The notes below the pieces were generated by a model. It was not told the DNA's origin. It searched no databases and was given only the letters and a program-made list of their open reading frames with translations. Position numbers and translations under genes: made by a program. Source: Paraconiothyrium sp. Pb-2020 (Eukaryota; Ascomycota; Dothideomycetes; Pleosporales; Didymosphaeriaceae). Taken from it: a stretch of DNA of 64,000 bases. Shown piece after piece: positions 36,406 to 47,995 of this stretch (positions are counted from its first letter, which is position 1; every line of letters begins with the position of its first letter). The DNA is taken from NCBI GenBank assembly GCA_022419385.1, contig JAJUBI010000001.1, forward strand, positions 3,162,001 to 3,226,000, read 5' to 3'.

Positions 36406-37704
36406 TCATCTATCACGCAGGTTATAATATCTTTGCAACTCGCAAAAATACTTCCACCTTGCATATTGTTTGCTTCCCACTACTCGATGCCTCGAAGACC
36501 TAACACTTTCAACCACCTTCGCACTTTTCTCGTCTTGTGGAATCCCGTCCGGCTTTGGAATAGATGCTCTGACACACAGCATCTCAATCTCCTCCGTATC
36601 GTTATGGAACCCAAAAGAGCTACCAGGGTGCAACGCCAGCCAGTACTCCATGCTCAGCGCGAAATTAAACTGATCGGGAAGCCGCTCGTCGTTTACAAGC
36701 TTGGTAAACCAGTTCGTAGCACGTTCCCGATCAGCGAGGTCTTCGTCCGAGAAAATTCGCTCGTCGAGGTTTTGCTTGTGATGTGTTTGGACTTGTGTTT
36801 CTTCAGGTAATCCTTCTACGAATCTTGTCAACGAGCGCCTCTGCATCGTCACACTAAGAAGTGATGCAAGCTGATGCGTCGTTGTCAACCGGTGCACACT
36901 AAGCAGCGTGGCGTCGCGATTCGTCAATCCATCGTTGTCGTAATATGCCGTTGGCGCCAGAACGAGATGTTGAATGCTTTCGAGCATTGCGGCAGAAAGG
37001 TTCTCAAGGATGGTTTCCGCGTCGCATCCTGGCATCGACACATGCGCCACCACCTTATGCCGTACTTCGTTACGCAAAGCCTTGCAAGTTCTGGCAATAC
37101 CAAAGTCATAGCGGAGAATATCGTTCGTGGTAGAGCAGGTATCTTCTGTCGGACACGTTCCGAGCCAGACGGGCCGCGAACAGGTCATAGAGTTCAAGTC
37201 TGGGCACAGACATGGTCTCCAGTACAGCCGAAGTGGTAACTCAGGGTAGATGCTTTTGAAAACTACTCCTTGGTAGCGTGGTAATACTCCCTTGCCGCCG
37301 ACAGGAACAGGATATAGTAGTGGGGCGACGCCTTCAAGACGAATTCCGCCTGTGATTGAGACATGAGTGAGACGAGATGGATAGAGGTGATCTAAAATTT
37401 CGAGACGTATTTCCGCTGGAAGGCCCATCAAGGTGGCTTGGGGGTTCCCTCCAAATTTGGGTCGAATTGCTGGGTTTTGGTCGATAGAGGACGATGGTAC
37501 TGGATCTATAGCCACCACCATACTCATTCCAGGCTTATTTGAACATAACTCAAAGGGATTTTGCAATGGAGGTTCTTCATTGACTGGCCGCGAAGCCAGC
37601 AATGGAGGAACGAGTGCGCTAGGCTCCGGGTTTTTGAGAGCGGAATTGACATTGTGATGAGAATTCGACAAATAAGACATGGTGGATGTTGACAAGTGGG
37701 ACAC
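36406..37704 (-). CDS. F-box-like protein of unknown function
   Basis: Intronless, 432 residues. The stretch LMGLPAEIRLEILDHLYP (about residues 92-109) fits the short F-box-like motif that opens many fungal proteins of this type. Downstream is a cysteine-containing, otherwise unremarkable globular region with RTCKALRNEVRH, as commonly follows such motifs. If it is a real F-box it would link substrates to an SCF ubiquitin ligase, but in this fungal class many members have no known partner. A second methionine eight residues after the first (MSYLSN) is an equally possible start. Confidence 0.68.
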   Translation of the reverse strand: MSHLSTSTMSYLSNSHHNVNSALKNPEPSALVPPLLASRPVNEEPPLQNPFELCSNKPGMSMVVAIDPVPSSSIDQNPAIRPKFGGNPQATLMGLPAEIRLEILDHLYPSRLTHVSITGGIRLEGVAPLLYPVPVGGKGVLPRYQGVVFKSIYPELPLRLYWRPCLCPDLNSMTCSRPVWLGTCPTEDTCSTTNDILRYDFGIARTCKALRNEVRHKVVAHVSMPGCDAETILENLSAAMLESIQHLVLAPTAYYDNDGLTNRDATLLSVHRLTTTHQLASLLSVTMQRRSLTRFVEGLPEETQVQTHHKQNLDERIFSDEDLADRERATNWFTKLVNDERLPDQFNFALSMEYWLALHPGSSFGFHNDTEEIEMLCVRASIPKPDGIPQDEKSAKVVESVRSSRHRVVGSKQYARWKYFCELQRYYNLRDR

Positions 37705-38175
37705 TACCGAATAGGACCCCCGGGTTGTTGTGATATAAGAAAGCTCCTACTTCATCGCACAGCCACGCTTACATGCCGGGCAACCTGCGCCTCCTTTTAG
37801 AGTCGAGCTCCCACCAATCGTCAGTCACCAATCGTCAGTCAACGCGAGGGCCAGTCAACATGAGGGCCAAGCAACACGATTGTAACTGAAGCTAACCAAG
37901 TCGTACCAATTCATTCGAATTCAGAGCACATCGAAGTCGCATATCCGCCAAATGCTTCATTCCAGCGCCAAACTCCCGCATGCCCATAATCAAAGTACTT
38001 TCCGTCTTCAAGATGCCGTTGATACTTTACAAATCGCTGACCTCATCCCTACCATTGCACATCTATGCAAGCGCCGTGACAGTTTTTCCAACTTTGTACA
38101 TAGAGAGTCGATCTTAGCGAATTCAGTGAGGAGGTTCCATGAGGATTAAGGTGATATGAAGCAGCCAGCACCCTA
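37705..38175. other. Gap between the F-box-like and RS-rich genes
   Basis: 471 bases; nothing recognised. Two copies of CAATCGTCAGTCA occur at about 37815-37842. Confidence 0.45.
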
Positions 38176-39917
38176 CTAGAATGCCGCTCCGCCAACTTCA
38201 CTGTCCCCGTTGAATGACCGAAGATGTTCCTCGGCAAGCTCAGATCGTAACGCCGCGTTGTCCGCGTCTCGGCCCAAAGCATCCCACTCTCTCAGGCTCG
38301 CGCGTTTGGAGGCCTCCTTAGCCTCGATCTGCTCCCTCAGCTTGCGTGCTTCCTCTTCTAGCTTGAGAATCTTGCTCGTGTCGACAAGCTCAGGAGCCTT
38401 CTGACCTCCAGGGATCTCTTTCGGCAAGTTGTCAAGATGGCCACCGAAGCGCTGCGTGCGCGGATAGGTGGTAGAAGTGCTGTTACTGGAACCACGGAAG
38501 GGGGGAGCAAAGGGCGTTGGTCCACTTCCTGATCCACGAGGGCCGGAAGGTGGGCCTCCATGGTAACCTCCGCCTCTCGCACCCCAAGTAGCTGATCCGC
38601 GACGCGGGGGACCAGAGAAATCGCGAGGTGCATCGTACCCAAAGCTTCCGCGGCCGCCGCCCCTCGGGCGAGTGGGCGCAGCAAGAACAGGGTTGCTGCT
38701 ATTGCGGGGGAAAGATGGCGGCTGCGGAGTCGAACCCGAGGGACCAGCTGGCGGGGACATGGCTGGTGATTGAAAGCTACGGTTTGAGGGGCCCGTCGGA
38801 GGGGCGCGCGAATAACTGCTGTCTCCATTGCGGTAGGATGAAGAGGGTCCAGTAGGTGGTGCGAAATCTCGTTCGCGGTCTCCCCTAGGTCCCGTTGGCG
38901 GACCGTCGCGTACTCGGGGAGGAGATCGTTCTCGCTCTCGATCACGGCTTCGATCGCGACCGCGATTGTAGTCCCGGTCTCTGTCATAGTCACGCTCGCG
39001 ATAAGGCGACCGAGGAGCCGACAGTGGGTCTCTCACGGGCCTCTCATCAGGTATCAACCCAGCCCTGCTAGGGTGGACTGGCGGTGGAGATGAACGACGC
39101 GAGGTAGCTGCAGATTCCCTGCCTGAAGCATCGTTGGATGCGTATGTATTCCTAGCCGGAGAGGGCGATCGGCGTCTCCAGGTATCTGCAGTGTATGGGT
39201 CTGCGCGTTCTCTTCGAGGGGACGGCGATCGACGACGGTAGTCTCTGCTGTCGCGAGCGGGCGAGTATCGGCGCGGAGGGCTACGCTATGTCAGCTGAAG
39301 ATCTTCAATTATACATGCTGTCTGATGTACCTCTGTGCACGAGAGCGAGGCTCGTCGTACCGGCTTGCGCGAGGAGGCGAGCGGGCGGCACGGCTTCGGG
39401 CTGGTGAAGGGTCCCGTTCTCGTGGCGGCGGAGACCGATCGCGGCGAGGTGAGCGCGTATAGGAATCATATTCCCGCCGAGGAGGCGACCTTGCGCGCTC
39501 ATTACGGTAGTCATCCCTTCGAGGAGAGTATGTACGGCGTGGTGGAGATCGAGGCCTGCTAGCCCTCCAGCGGTCGTCGTCCCGCCTAGGGCTCCTGGAT
39601 CGCCTACGGAAGGTCGCTGGAGAGCGGCTTCGCGGGCGAGATGAGCGAGCACCTGGTGTATAGGTATCAGCACGACTAACACCACCACGCGGTGGGCTTC
39701 GGTCACGGGTGTTGGCACGGTAGCTGTCGATTCGCGGACCAGGCGAGCGAGGGCGGTAAGTGTTCGAGTACCTATCGTCCCTATCTTAAGTTAGCTATGC
39801 GCACATGATGCGATCAAGACTTTTCTCAGTTCAGTGCAGGAAGAAGCATCGGATCAAAGGCCTAGGCGCGACAAACCTTCGGTCGCGATCGCGCTCGTCT
39901 CTGTCCCTACGATCCAT
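38176..39917 (-). CDS. RS/RGG-rich RNA-associated protein, three exons
   Basis: Exons 39917-39877, 39780-39331 and 39280-38176 give 531 residues. The N-terminal half is dominated by RSP, SPPR and RRRSPSP dipeptide-type repeats typical of splicing-associated SR-like proteins. The middle has repeated PPTGP(S/R) units and RD/RE runs. Residues of about 360-440 are GRGGG-, GYHGGPPSG-rich (RGG-like). The C-terminus carries a charged helix, LKLEEEARKLREQIEAKEAS, likely a coiled coil. No RRM or zinc finger is visible. Both introns have GT-AG ends; the second acceptor was set at GCGTAG because it alone continues the SPPR frame. A role in mRNA processing is inferred from composition only. Confidence 0.75.
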
Positions 39918-40606
39918 GATGAAAGCTTGCAATCCTATTACTGCTGGCGATTATAGACGAGAACAGGAATGTGTGTTGCACTGGAATAATAAATCAATGA
40001 GGTGAGTCGTGCTGCGGTGATTGTTACGTTGACGCTCGTTTGTCTGCGGAGGTCAGGGTTATTCGAACTTTCCACAAGGGCCAAGCCAAGCCTGGGGCCC
40101 ACGCGACGGGACGAATCTCTGCACGTGATGCGGCTCAGGCCCCGTAGCCGAAAGCGTCTCATCCAGTACATCTCGATCCGGTCCGAACTAAGAAAATGAG
40201 CAACCAAGATAGGGCTACTCTCATTGTATGTCTTCGACGTAGACAGAGGCTTCCTGATTGTCCGAATGAATCCTGATAGCGCATCGTCAATTTCCACGAT
40301 GCACCTGTGCATGTCCACCACATCTTCACTTTCTAGCTCATCTTGATGTCATCACACGGACCAACGTTCGCAATACCTTCTTCCATATGCTTCCGATGTT
40401 CTTGCATTCAAAGTTGATTCAGAAGTCGCAAATCCCCATCAACGGAGTCTTTACCCTTGTGAGGCTTCTTGATGGCAACTGCCACATTTTTCCTCCACGA
40501 TATCCTTGCGCCTCGAATCCGACCAATCCTCGCGCTGTCTTCATGCGGGTATCTTTACAAATCTTACAGTCCTAGTCCTCCTTATTTTGTCCCCTACCTA
40601 TCCTGT
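39918..40606. other. Intergenic region between the RS-rich gene and SF3b2
   Basis: About 690 bases. Promoter of the RS-rich gene on one side, 3' flank of SF3b2 on the other. No gene recognised. Confidence 0.5.
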
Positions 40607-42406
40607 TCAACGTCGTGAGCGACGATCATCGTTGCCCTTCTCCTCTCTCTTCTGCCTCTTTCGGGACTCTGCCGCAATCATCTCACTGAGATCGTCTTGA
40701 TCGATACTCTGCCACTGTCCCTGCATCTCCGCTTTCCTCTGCGCCTCGTACTGTTTCCTCAAAGCCTCCTTGTCCAGCTTGTCACTGTCCGCCAAAGCGT
40801 CCACATCGACCGAGATATCGACATCACCAGCTTTGCGCTTGCGCTCGCCTGCCCCGAAATTATCCCGTCGTGCAGCATCAAGGTCATACGCATGTTCGCC
40901 ACCGAAGAAACCTGTAGACTGGATATTCTTCTCCGGAAGCACCTGGTAGGCGCTACGCGGCGCACCGGGCTCTTCGGTCTCGATGCCCTTGCGCTGTTTG
41001 CGCAACGTGAATTCACCCCCGATGGTTTCTGTCCCGCCAATTTCTGAGGGAAGAGCAGAGGCAGTGGTCATGGAGGTTTGAATGCCAGAGGCATCCTCCT
41101 GACCTTCATCTTCCTCCTCTTCCTCATCGTCTTCCTCTTCCTCGCTCTCTTCTTCGTCGCTCTCCCCTTCTGCGCGCAAGACGCCCCAGATACTACGCTC
41201 TACAGGCTCACCGAGCTGCGTTGGAGCGGACTGCTCCTGCAAAACACCCTGGCCAAGAGGATCACCACCCCACTGTGGGCGATGCGTAGTGTCATCGATC
41301 GGTGGTCTACCCCACTGACCAGGGTTGAATCCCCAAGATGCGCCAGGGGGTATGGGCGCATTCACGCCGGGGATTTTCAGACTCGGATATGACGGGGGAG
41401 GGCCGAAACGCTGCTGGTTGATTAGCCATGGCGGAGGCTGACCAGGGCCCATGCCCAACGCGTCCTTCAGTTCCTCGCTCAGCACACCTGGCTTCAGGTG
41501 AACCAAGTTAGTCTCGAACTCTTTGCCCTCGTAGTAGACTTCTCCATAGCGCGTCATCTCAGGCTTGGTCTGCCTTCGGAAGAAGGCGTCGTAGAGCTTG
41601 CCATAGTCCATGTCGAACTTTCCGAGTTTTCCTTGCACACGCTCCCGTTGCTTCTGTTTAAGGGTCATCTCTGCTTGTTTCTCGAGGACTGCTTCTCGCA
41701 TCTCAGAAATTCCGGTTTCCTGAATGAATTTGGGTAGCGCGAACGGTGGCTTCTCGATACCACGCTTCGATGAAAGGTACTCACGCTTGAGTGACCAATG
41801 GTTCGGAACAGGAACGACGTTCTTGTAGCCTTTGATAGCAATCAGCAGACGAGGATCTGAGGAGGTCGGATCGGTCCACTCCACGAGCTCTGGCTTTGCG
41901 ACCGACGCCTTGAGCTGTGCCACAGACATCTTGTTCATTTGTTTCCGCTGTTTCTTCGAAATCTTCTTCGCGGAGTCATCGTCTTCGTCGGGAATGTCAT
42001 CGTCGTCGTAGTAGATCTCAGGTTTATCCTCTTCCTTTGCTGTCTCTTCGGCAGTGGGCTCGCGGAATTTCTCAAAGACGTTCTTGTACTGCTCGAATAG
42101 TGGGTTATCAAGATCATAAGTATTGGCGAAGTCGTCAGTGCTCAGAAGGTCCGCGGATCGGACCGCCTGTTCATCGTTATTGGTCTTGTCGTCGGGAGCA
42201 GGAGATTCGCTCTCACGCGCAGAGTCGCCGGCCTCAGATGGGGTCTCCTGTTGGCAGATTAGTGCTGCTGTAGGGTAGGCTGGTGCCGGAAAACATACAG
42301 CGCGCTGTGCCTTCTTCTTGGCCCGACGATACGCGTTCTTCGACGCCTTTTTAGAGCCAGGAGCGGTAGCAGAACCGTTCGGCAACATGGCGGTGGGGGT
42401 CGCCAT
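40607..42406 (-). CDS. cus1: Splicing factor 3b subunit 2 (SF3B2/SAP145/Cus1)
   Basis: Exons 42406-42299 and 42247-40607 give 582 residues. The DUF382 core (about residues 140-270) includes WTDPTSSDPRLLIAIKGYKN and WSLKREYLSSKRGIEKPPF. The PSP (proline-rich) domain follows, with LKPGVLSEELKDALGM and PPPWLINQQRFGPPPSYP. Acidic low-complexity segments lie on both sides. This is the U2 snRNP SF3b subunit that contacts the branch-site region. The 51-base intron is a multiple of three and has no stop, so it reads through as 17 residues; its GTATGT donor, CTAAT branch point and CAG acceptor show it is an intron. Confidence 0.92.
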   Translation of the reverse strand: MATPTAMLPNGSATAPGSKKASKNAYRRAKKKAQRAVCFPAPAYPTAALICQQETPSEAGDSARESESPAPDDKTNNDEQAVRSADLLSTDDFANTYDLDNPLFEQYKNVFEKFREPTAEETAKEEDKPEIYYDDDDIPDEDDDSAKKISKKQRKQMNKMSVAQLKASVAKPELVEWTDPTSSDPRLLIAIKGYKNVVPVPNHWSLKREYLSSKRGIEKPPFALPKFIQETGISEMREAVLEKQAEMTLKQKQRERVQGKLGKFDMDYGKLYDAFFRRQTKPEMTRYGEVYYEGKEFETNLVHLKPGVLSEELKDALGMGPGQPPPWLINQQRFGPPPSYPSLKIPGVNAPIPPGASWGFNPGQWGRPPIDDTTHRPQWGGDPLGQGVLQEQSAPTQLGEPVERSIWGVLRAEGESDEEESEEEEDDEEEEEDEGQEDASGIQTSMTTASALPSEIGGTETIGGEFTLRKQRKGIETEEPGAPRSAYQVLPEKNIQSTGFFGGEHAYDLDAARRDNFGAGERKRKAGDVDISVDVDALADSDKLDKEALRKQYEAQRKAEMQGQWQSIDQDDLSEMIAAESRKRQKREEKGNDDRRSRR

Positions 42407-42888
42407 TCCGAGTGACAGCAGCCCGCTACGCGGCGAAGGTTAGGTTCGATGTTCAGGTAGCCTACGAGCAGGCACTTGGAGACGGTAAACAAACCGGGCC
42501 GTGGACTATATCGGGAGTGACGCGGCGACTGCGCGATCAAGGTCGCGGAGTGGTTGGGGGTCTTTGAAGGTGTGGACAGCGGAGCGGGCGAGGTGAATTT
42601 GGCGTCGGTAGCGCCTGCCCGACTCGCGGCTTGGCGTCACATGATACTTGAATTGGGGACTCGCTCGAGCCCTTCCTTCCTACTTGATCACATCTCGGGT
42701 CTTGATTATCACTATGCACTGTGGGAGGTAATTTTATGGATACGTATATATTTTAGAGTATTTGTTCTCTCTATCTGCATTGCGCCCTTTTTACGGGGCC
42801 CTCAACGTGTATTCGGCTGATGCTATACACTGTCCTACACTCGGATCATCCAATCCCAATTGATTACTCGAACTCTGTAACTACCTAT
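42407..42888. other. Gap between SF3b2 and the aldo-keto reductase
   Basis: 482 bases; SF3b2 promoter and 3' flank of the reductase. Nothing recognised. Confidence 0.5.
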
Positions 42889-43888
42889 CTATAGACGACT
42901 GTCAGGCTCGAACTTCTTCCCCCAGAAACCCCGGAAGTGCTTCTGCTGACCAGCCTCGTTAATCTGCTTGATCTCAGCGGGGTTCAGCTTGAAAGTCAAG
43001 GCCCTTAGGTAATCGCTGAGTCGCTGCTCTTTGCTTGAAGTCGTGATGGGTACAATGTCCTGATCGATGCACCATCGTAGACTGATCTCGCCTGCACTAA
43101 CGGCGTACTTCTTCTCGAGACCAGCAATAACGTCGTCGACCGGGCCGGGTGCTGCTCTGGTGACTGCGGTGAGAGGTCCGTAAGCCGTGGTCGCAATTCC
43201 GTGCTTCTTGTGGTATTCCAAAAGCTCCAGGCGTTGGAGGTAAGGGTGGAACTCAATTTGATTGACGGCAGGCTTGACCTTGGCGGTCTTTAGCACGGCA
43301 TCAAGGTCCTGGGGTCGATAATTGGAGACCCCGATTGTCTTCACGAGACCAGCCTTCTGCAGCGCTTCCATCTCAGCCCAGCCATTCTGTAGATCCTGCT
43401 CCGACTTCGCCCAAAAAGGTGAGTGGATGAGGTAGCTGCGGAAGTCAGCTTCGTACACAAGGGAAAACGGGGACAAGACTCACAGGTCGACGTAGTCCAG
43501 CTGGAGTTTCTTCAAACTCTCTTTGAGCGCCCGCTCAATGTCACCCGTTTGGCCTGTAGGTTCCCATACTTTGGTGGTGACAAAAAGCTTACTGCGGTCA
43601 ACGCCGCTCTCCTTGATAGCCCGGCCAAGCTCAGTCTCATTCTTGTATGCTGCACAATGGTCAATTGACGGTAGGCTTTTGTGTAAAATTCCAGAACGAC
43701 TCACACTCCGCGCCATCAAGATGGTAGTATCCAAGCTTGATAGCAGTCTTCACGCCGTCAATAATCGCCTGATCGACCTTTCCTTCCTCCTTCTTTCCCC
43801 AAGCCGTACCAACGCCATATCCAAGCATAGGAATGGAGGCTCCATCGTTAAGCTTCAAGGCCGGAATTGTGATGTTCAGATTGGCCAT
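42889..43888 (-). CDS. Aldo-keto reductase
   Basis: Exons 43888-43705, 43649-43484 and 43435-42889 give 298 residues, normal for the family. The catalytic tetrad is visible: Asp in YYHLDGAE, Tyr in SYKNETELG, Lys in LFVTTKVW and His in YLIHSPFWAK. The later segment GVSNYRPQDLDAVL and the NADPH-binding stretch PITTSSKEQRLSDYL are also typical. By family it reduces aldehydes or ketones with NADPH in the cytosol; the substrate is unknown. Both introns have GTGAGT donors. The start at 43888 was chosen because the AKR fold begins immediately (PALKLNDGASIPMLGYG); the frame is open upstream without domain content. Confidence 0.9.
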
Positions 43889-45067
43889 CTTGGTGATGCT
43901 TCTTTTGCTTGATATCACTGGGATTAACTCGGCGCGTTTGCAGGATATCGCGAGTACAGGGAAGTGGGGGAGTATCGATGAGTGACGCAGGACAGACCGA
44001 GGCACACACTTCAGCATGCAGAATATATTGGTGCTTTATGGGAGATGTCGGAGAGCAATCGGAGATGAACGTCAGCAATTGTGACTCAAGGAAAGCACAG
44101 GGGTAAGTACTGTATTATGAATTCATACTGAGGGCGGAACGTTGCCGATGGCCGAAGGTGGGGTGTGGACGCTACTAATGACGTGATGCACGCCGACAAA
44201 GGGCAAGTAGCTCTATCCTAGGAAAGCATGGCTGCGACTCTTCGGTTCATGCATTTTAAACGATACATCCTGCATAATCTAGCGAATTGCTAAGTTGCGC
44301 GAGTGGATCCCATGTTTGTGGGCAGGGCCCACAGTGGGCGAAAGAATCATTCGGACTTTTGGTGATAGCACCTCCTATGAGTGAGCACCCACGATATAGT
44401 ATTACATTGGAACTTTAGATGTTCATTGTACAGTAAGTTCTATATGTCACCTACCAATATTTTTGGTGATTACATGACCTTTGATTAAAATAGAGTCCGC
44501 GCGGCCTCTGTGGCCAGCAGAACTTGCTGAGTCATAATGTATTCACTTAGAATCAAAGCTATGTAGCCACCCGAAATCATCTTACACCTTCGGACTTCGG
44601 AGCTCTGAGAATTAACTCATAAGTGTGGCTAAATGCTTGTCAATTCGGCTGAGGGATATAAGATTCTCCGGTCAACAGGTACCTAGAATCAATCAGTATA
44701 AGTGTGTTGTCTTGCATGGGTCAAAATTGGTCCCAGGATGCGATGGCCAGTCTGCACGGGCTCATAGGTGAGTCAAAGGGCGTCTTCGACGATATCGGCC
44801 CCTACACCAACGTAGGCACGCGTAGTGTACAGTCTATGAATGATTTGAAATCGATTGTACACCCATGTATCCTACATTGCAACCCCACCGACACGCAGCA
44901 AAGTCCTCATGTCCACTTAATTCGCTGTCCATAGCAGCTTGCCTAGGCACACAGCACAGCAGGTATATAACGACAAAAAGAATATAGAATCCACGCCTCC
45001 TTCCCTAACGCCAATATCACATCATAAGCAAAGCTCTTTGGGGGTATCAATCACTCAACATAACATA
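43889..45067. other. Intergenic region between the aldo-keto reductase and Pma1
   Basis: About 1.2 kb. No gene recognised. AT-rich around 44400-44560. Confidence 0.45.
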
Positions 45068-47938
45068 CTACGCGCTCTTCTCATGCTGCGTCGACACCCG
45101 CTGCAGACTAACGACAAAGTCCTCCAACGAGCGCTGCTTCTGGTCCTTCTTAGGACTCTTCCCATGCATGAGGTTGTCGAAGCCCTGGCTGCCCTGGAGC
45201 AGGTAGTAAATGCCGCCCATAACGCAGAAGACGCCGAAGGAGAAGATCCAGATGCGTACCACAGCGACGATGCTCGTACTGCCGCCGACGAACCAGCCGA
45301 AGATGCAGAATAAGGTCGCGAGGATGTCGACGACTAGGATGGCGCCGGAGAGCTGCCACGAGGGGATCGAGGACCAGAAGGGTCCGTTGGCGCGCGTGAT
45401 GAAGATGAGCCAGTTTTCTGTGAGGGAGATCTCGAGGAAGAGGACTTCGTCGCGGACACCGAAATTTTGCACGATACCGCCGCTGACGGCCTGACCGTTT
45501 GCGAGGGCGTCGGTCTGATGGGCGAACATGGTGGTGAGGGTGATCCAGGTGCCCACGGCAAGAACAACGCCGAGCAGGACAGACATTCCCCAGAGCTTGG
45601 GCAGGTTCCATTTTACGGGCGTCTTGCTGAAAGGGGCATTGTCGTAGGCGATGGCGAGGGTGGCGATGTCGGCGAAGATGGCGATGAAGACAACGAGCTC
45701 CAAGTTGAGCGACGTGTTCAAAATGGCGATCCATAGACCGAGGAAGATCTCCAGATGCAGCGACAATGCGATACGGTAGACGACGTATGCGTACATGCGG
45801 TGGAAGATCTGGCGCGAAGTCTTGAGCGCATCGATAATAGCAGAGAGACCGGGAGCGAGGAATACAATATCGGCAGCAGAACGAGCAGCATCAGATGCGC
45901 CCTCAACGGCAATACCGGTATCAGCCTTCTTCAGCGAAGGGGCATCGTTCACACCGTCACCTGTCATGGCGACAAGGTAGCCACGCTGTTGGAGAATCTC
46001 GACGACATTGTACTTATGCTGAGGGAAGACCTCAGCGAAGCCGTCAGCCGCCTCTACAAAGTCGTAGACTTCAGAGCCAGGCATTTCACCGCCGCCACCA
46101 AGGCCAAGGCGCTCAGCGTTGTAGATGTTCGTTCCGAGACCGAGCTGGCGAGAAGTTTCCCTGGCAATGCCGACAGCATCACCAGTTAACATCTTGATGG
46201 AGAGACCGAGGGTCCTGGCCTCGTTGACAGTGCGTCCAGTGTCGTGACGCGGAGGATCGGAGCAAGGCATGATACCAAGGATTTCCCAGCCGTTGTTGCC
46301 GCGCTTGCGAGCGACACCTAGAGAGCGGAAACCGCGCGTAGCGAATTCGGCAACCTTGTTCTTGTATGCTTCGTCGATAGCCTCGGGGATGGGATGGTCC
46401 TCTTCGACAGTCTTCAGCACGAACAGGGGAGCACCCTTGACACAAATGATGCGCTCGCCTTGGGGAGACTCAACGACGGCTTGGACCTTCTTGGAAACGG
46501 GGTCAAACGGGTGGAAGTCAATGACCTTGTACTTGCTCAGCACATTTTTAGCCCTCGGGTAATACCGCAGACTCTTGAGGAAGGCCTTGTCGATGGCGTC
46601 GATACCCTTCTTCTTGCGGGATGCAGCCAAACAGGCCGTAAGCATGAGATCTTCAGGATCTACACCCGATACCGTGTAGGGCTCGGCAAGAGACAGCTTA
46701 TTCTTGGTCAGGGTGCCAGTCTTGTCAGAGCAGAGGATCTCTACACCCGCAAGAGACTCAATGGCGCTGAGCTTCTGGACGATGGCCTGCTTCTTGGCGA
46801 GGTAGGCGGCTCCAACGGCCATGGTAGTGGTAACGACAGCGGGGAGACCGACAGGAACACCAATGATGGTGATAGCCAGGGTGAACTCAAGGATGTGAAC
46901 GATTCCGTTGGAGCGGTAGAAAGAGCTTATCCAGACTACCAAGAGGGTGACTATGACCAAAACCAGAAGGACCGTACCGATATCGTTGAGGACTTCGGTG
47001 AAGTGGCCGGTACCGCTAGAAGCGCTTGCAACGAGTGAAGCAGCGCGGCCAACGAAGGTTGAGTCACCCGTGGCTGTGATGACCATGAAAGCCTCACCGC
47101 GCTTGACGGCGGAGGATTGATAGCAGACATCGCCCTTGTGCTTGTCGACAGCGAGTGACTCGCCGGTGATGGAGGACTGGTCGACTTGTAGGAAAGCATC
47201 TTCGGTGATAATGCGGCCATCGGCAGGGATAATAGTACCTTCCTCAACCTGAAGGATGTCACCAGGAACGATTTCCGGAGCCTCGACTTCGAGAAGTTGA
47301 CCATCACGGAGGACAGTGGCTTTGAGAGCGAGCGTCTTCTTCAGTTCTGCGACAATGGAACCGGCCTGAAACTCTTGGATAAAACCAACGCAGGCGTTGA
47401 GCAGGAGCAGGGCGCAGATGACACCAAAATCGACCCAATCCTGAAGACCGGCAGCCAAGACGGCAGCCGCCTCCATGACGAATTGAATGGGTCCGACGAA
47501 GAACATGAGGAACTTGAGAATCAAGTTCTCCTTCTCCTCTGCGCGAGATTAGCGGGCGTGAAATATACTCTGAGAGGGCATGTGTACCTTTCATCTGATT
47601 GAGACCGAACTTCTTGCGCCGCGAAGTGACTTCGCTGGCAGTCAAGCCGATTCGCACATCAGTCTGCAACAGCTCCTCAGGAACGACACGAGCGGCACCC
47701 GCTTGGATCTCCTCATCTTCGTCGTAGTCGACACCAGCATCTTGCGACTCCAGCTCTTCAATCAGAGCATCAATGTCTTCGTCCTCGCCTTCATCGTCGA
47801 GCTGGCTGACCTTGGGAGGCAAGGCCTTCTCGTCATACTCCCTCTTGTCGTTCTACCCCTCGGTTAGTTGATGCGTCTCATTGGCAGTTAGCAAGGGTGT
47901 CGCTGTGCGGATGACTTACAAACGACATATCGTCGAGG
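45068..47938 (-). CDS. pma1: Plasma-membrane H+-ATPase (P3A type)
   Basis: Exons 47938-47930 (MSF), 47852-47588 and 47538-45068 give 914 residues. The acidic N-terminus precedes the first membrane pair (NLILKFLMFFVGPIQFVMEA). The TGES actuator motif begins at about residue 216, the phosphorylated aspartate is D363 in CSDKTGTLT, and the GDGVNDAPSLKKADTGIAV hinge lies near residue 620. About ten membrane helices are visible. The C-terminus ends in QRVSTQHEKSA, matching the regulatory tail of yeast Pma1. The pump exports protons and energises nutrient symporters such as the permease at 2302. The first exon is only three codons; exon 2 joins through NQMK-EEKENLILK exactly as in other fungal Pma1 proteins. 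Confidence 0.96.
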
Positions 47939-47949
47939 TGGTTAGTGCG

Positions 47950-47995
47950 CTACATGGGTGAGCTTGAGCTTTGACGCGAACGGTGGCTGGCTTAC
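47950..47995 (-). other. Probable 5'-leader intron of pma1
   Basis: On the minus strand a GTAAGC donor (47995-47990) and a TAG acceptor (ending at 47950) bound 46 bases, 11 bases upstream of the pma1 ATG. Small leader introns are common in fungal genes. There is no strong branch point, so this is a suggestion. Confidence 0.35.

Noticed and set aside
45150..47307. Several long open frames on both strands within pma1 (for example 46394-47038 plus, 45150-45734 minus)
   Set aside because: They lie in other frames of the P-type ATPase and read as low-complexity Arg/His/Pro or Leu-rich shadows of its codon usage.
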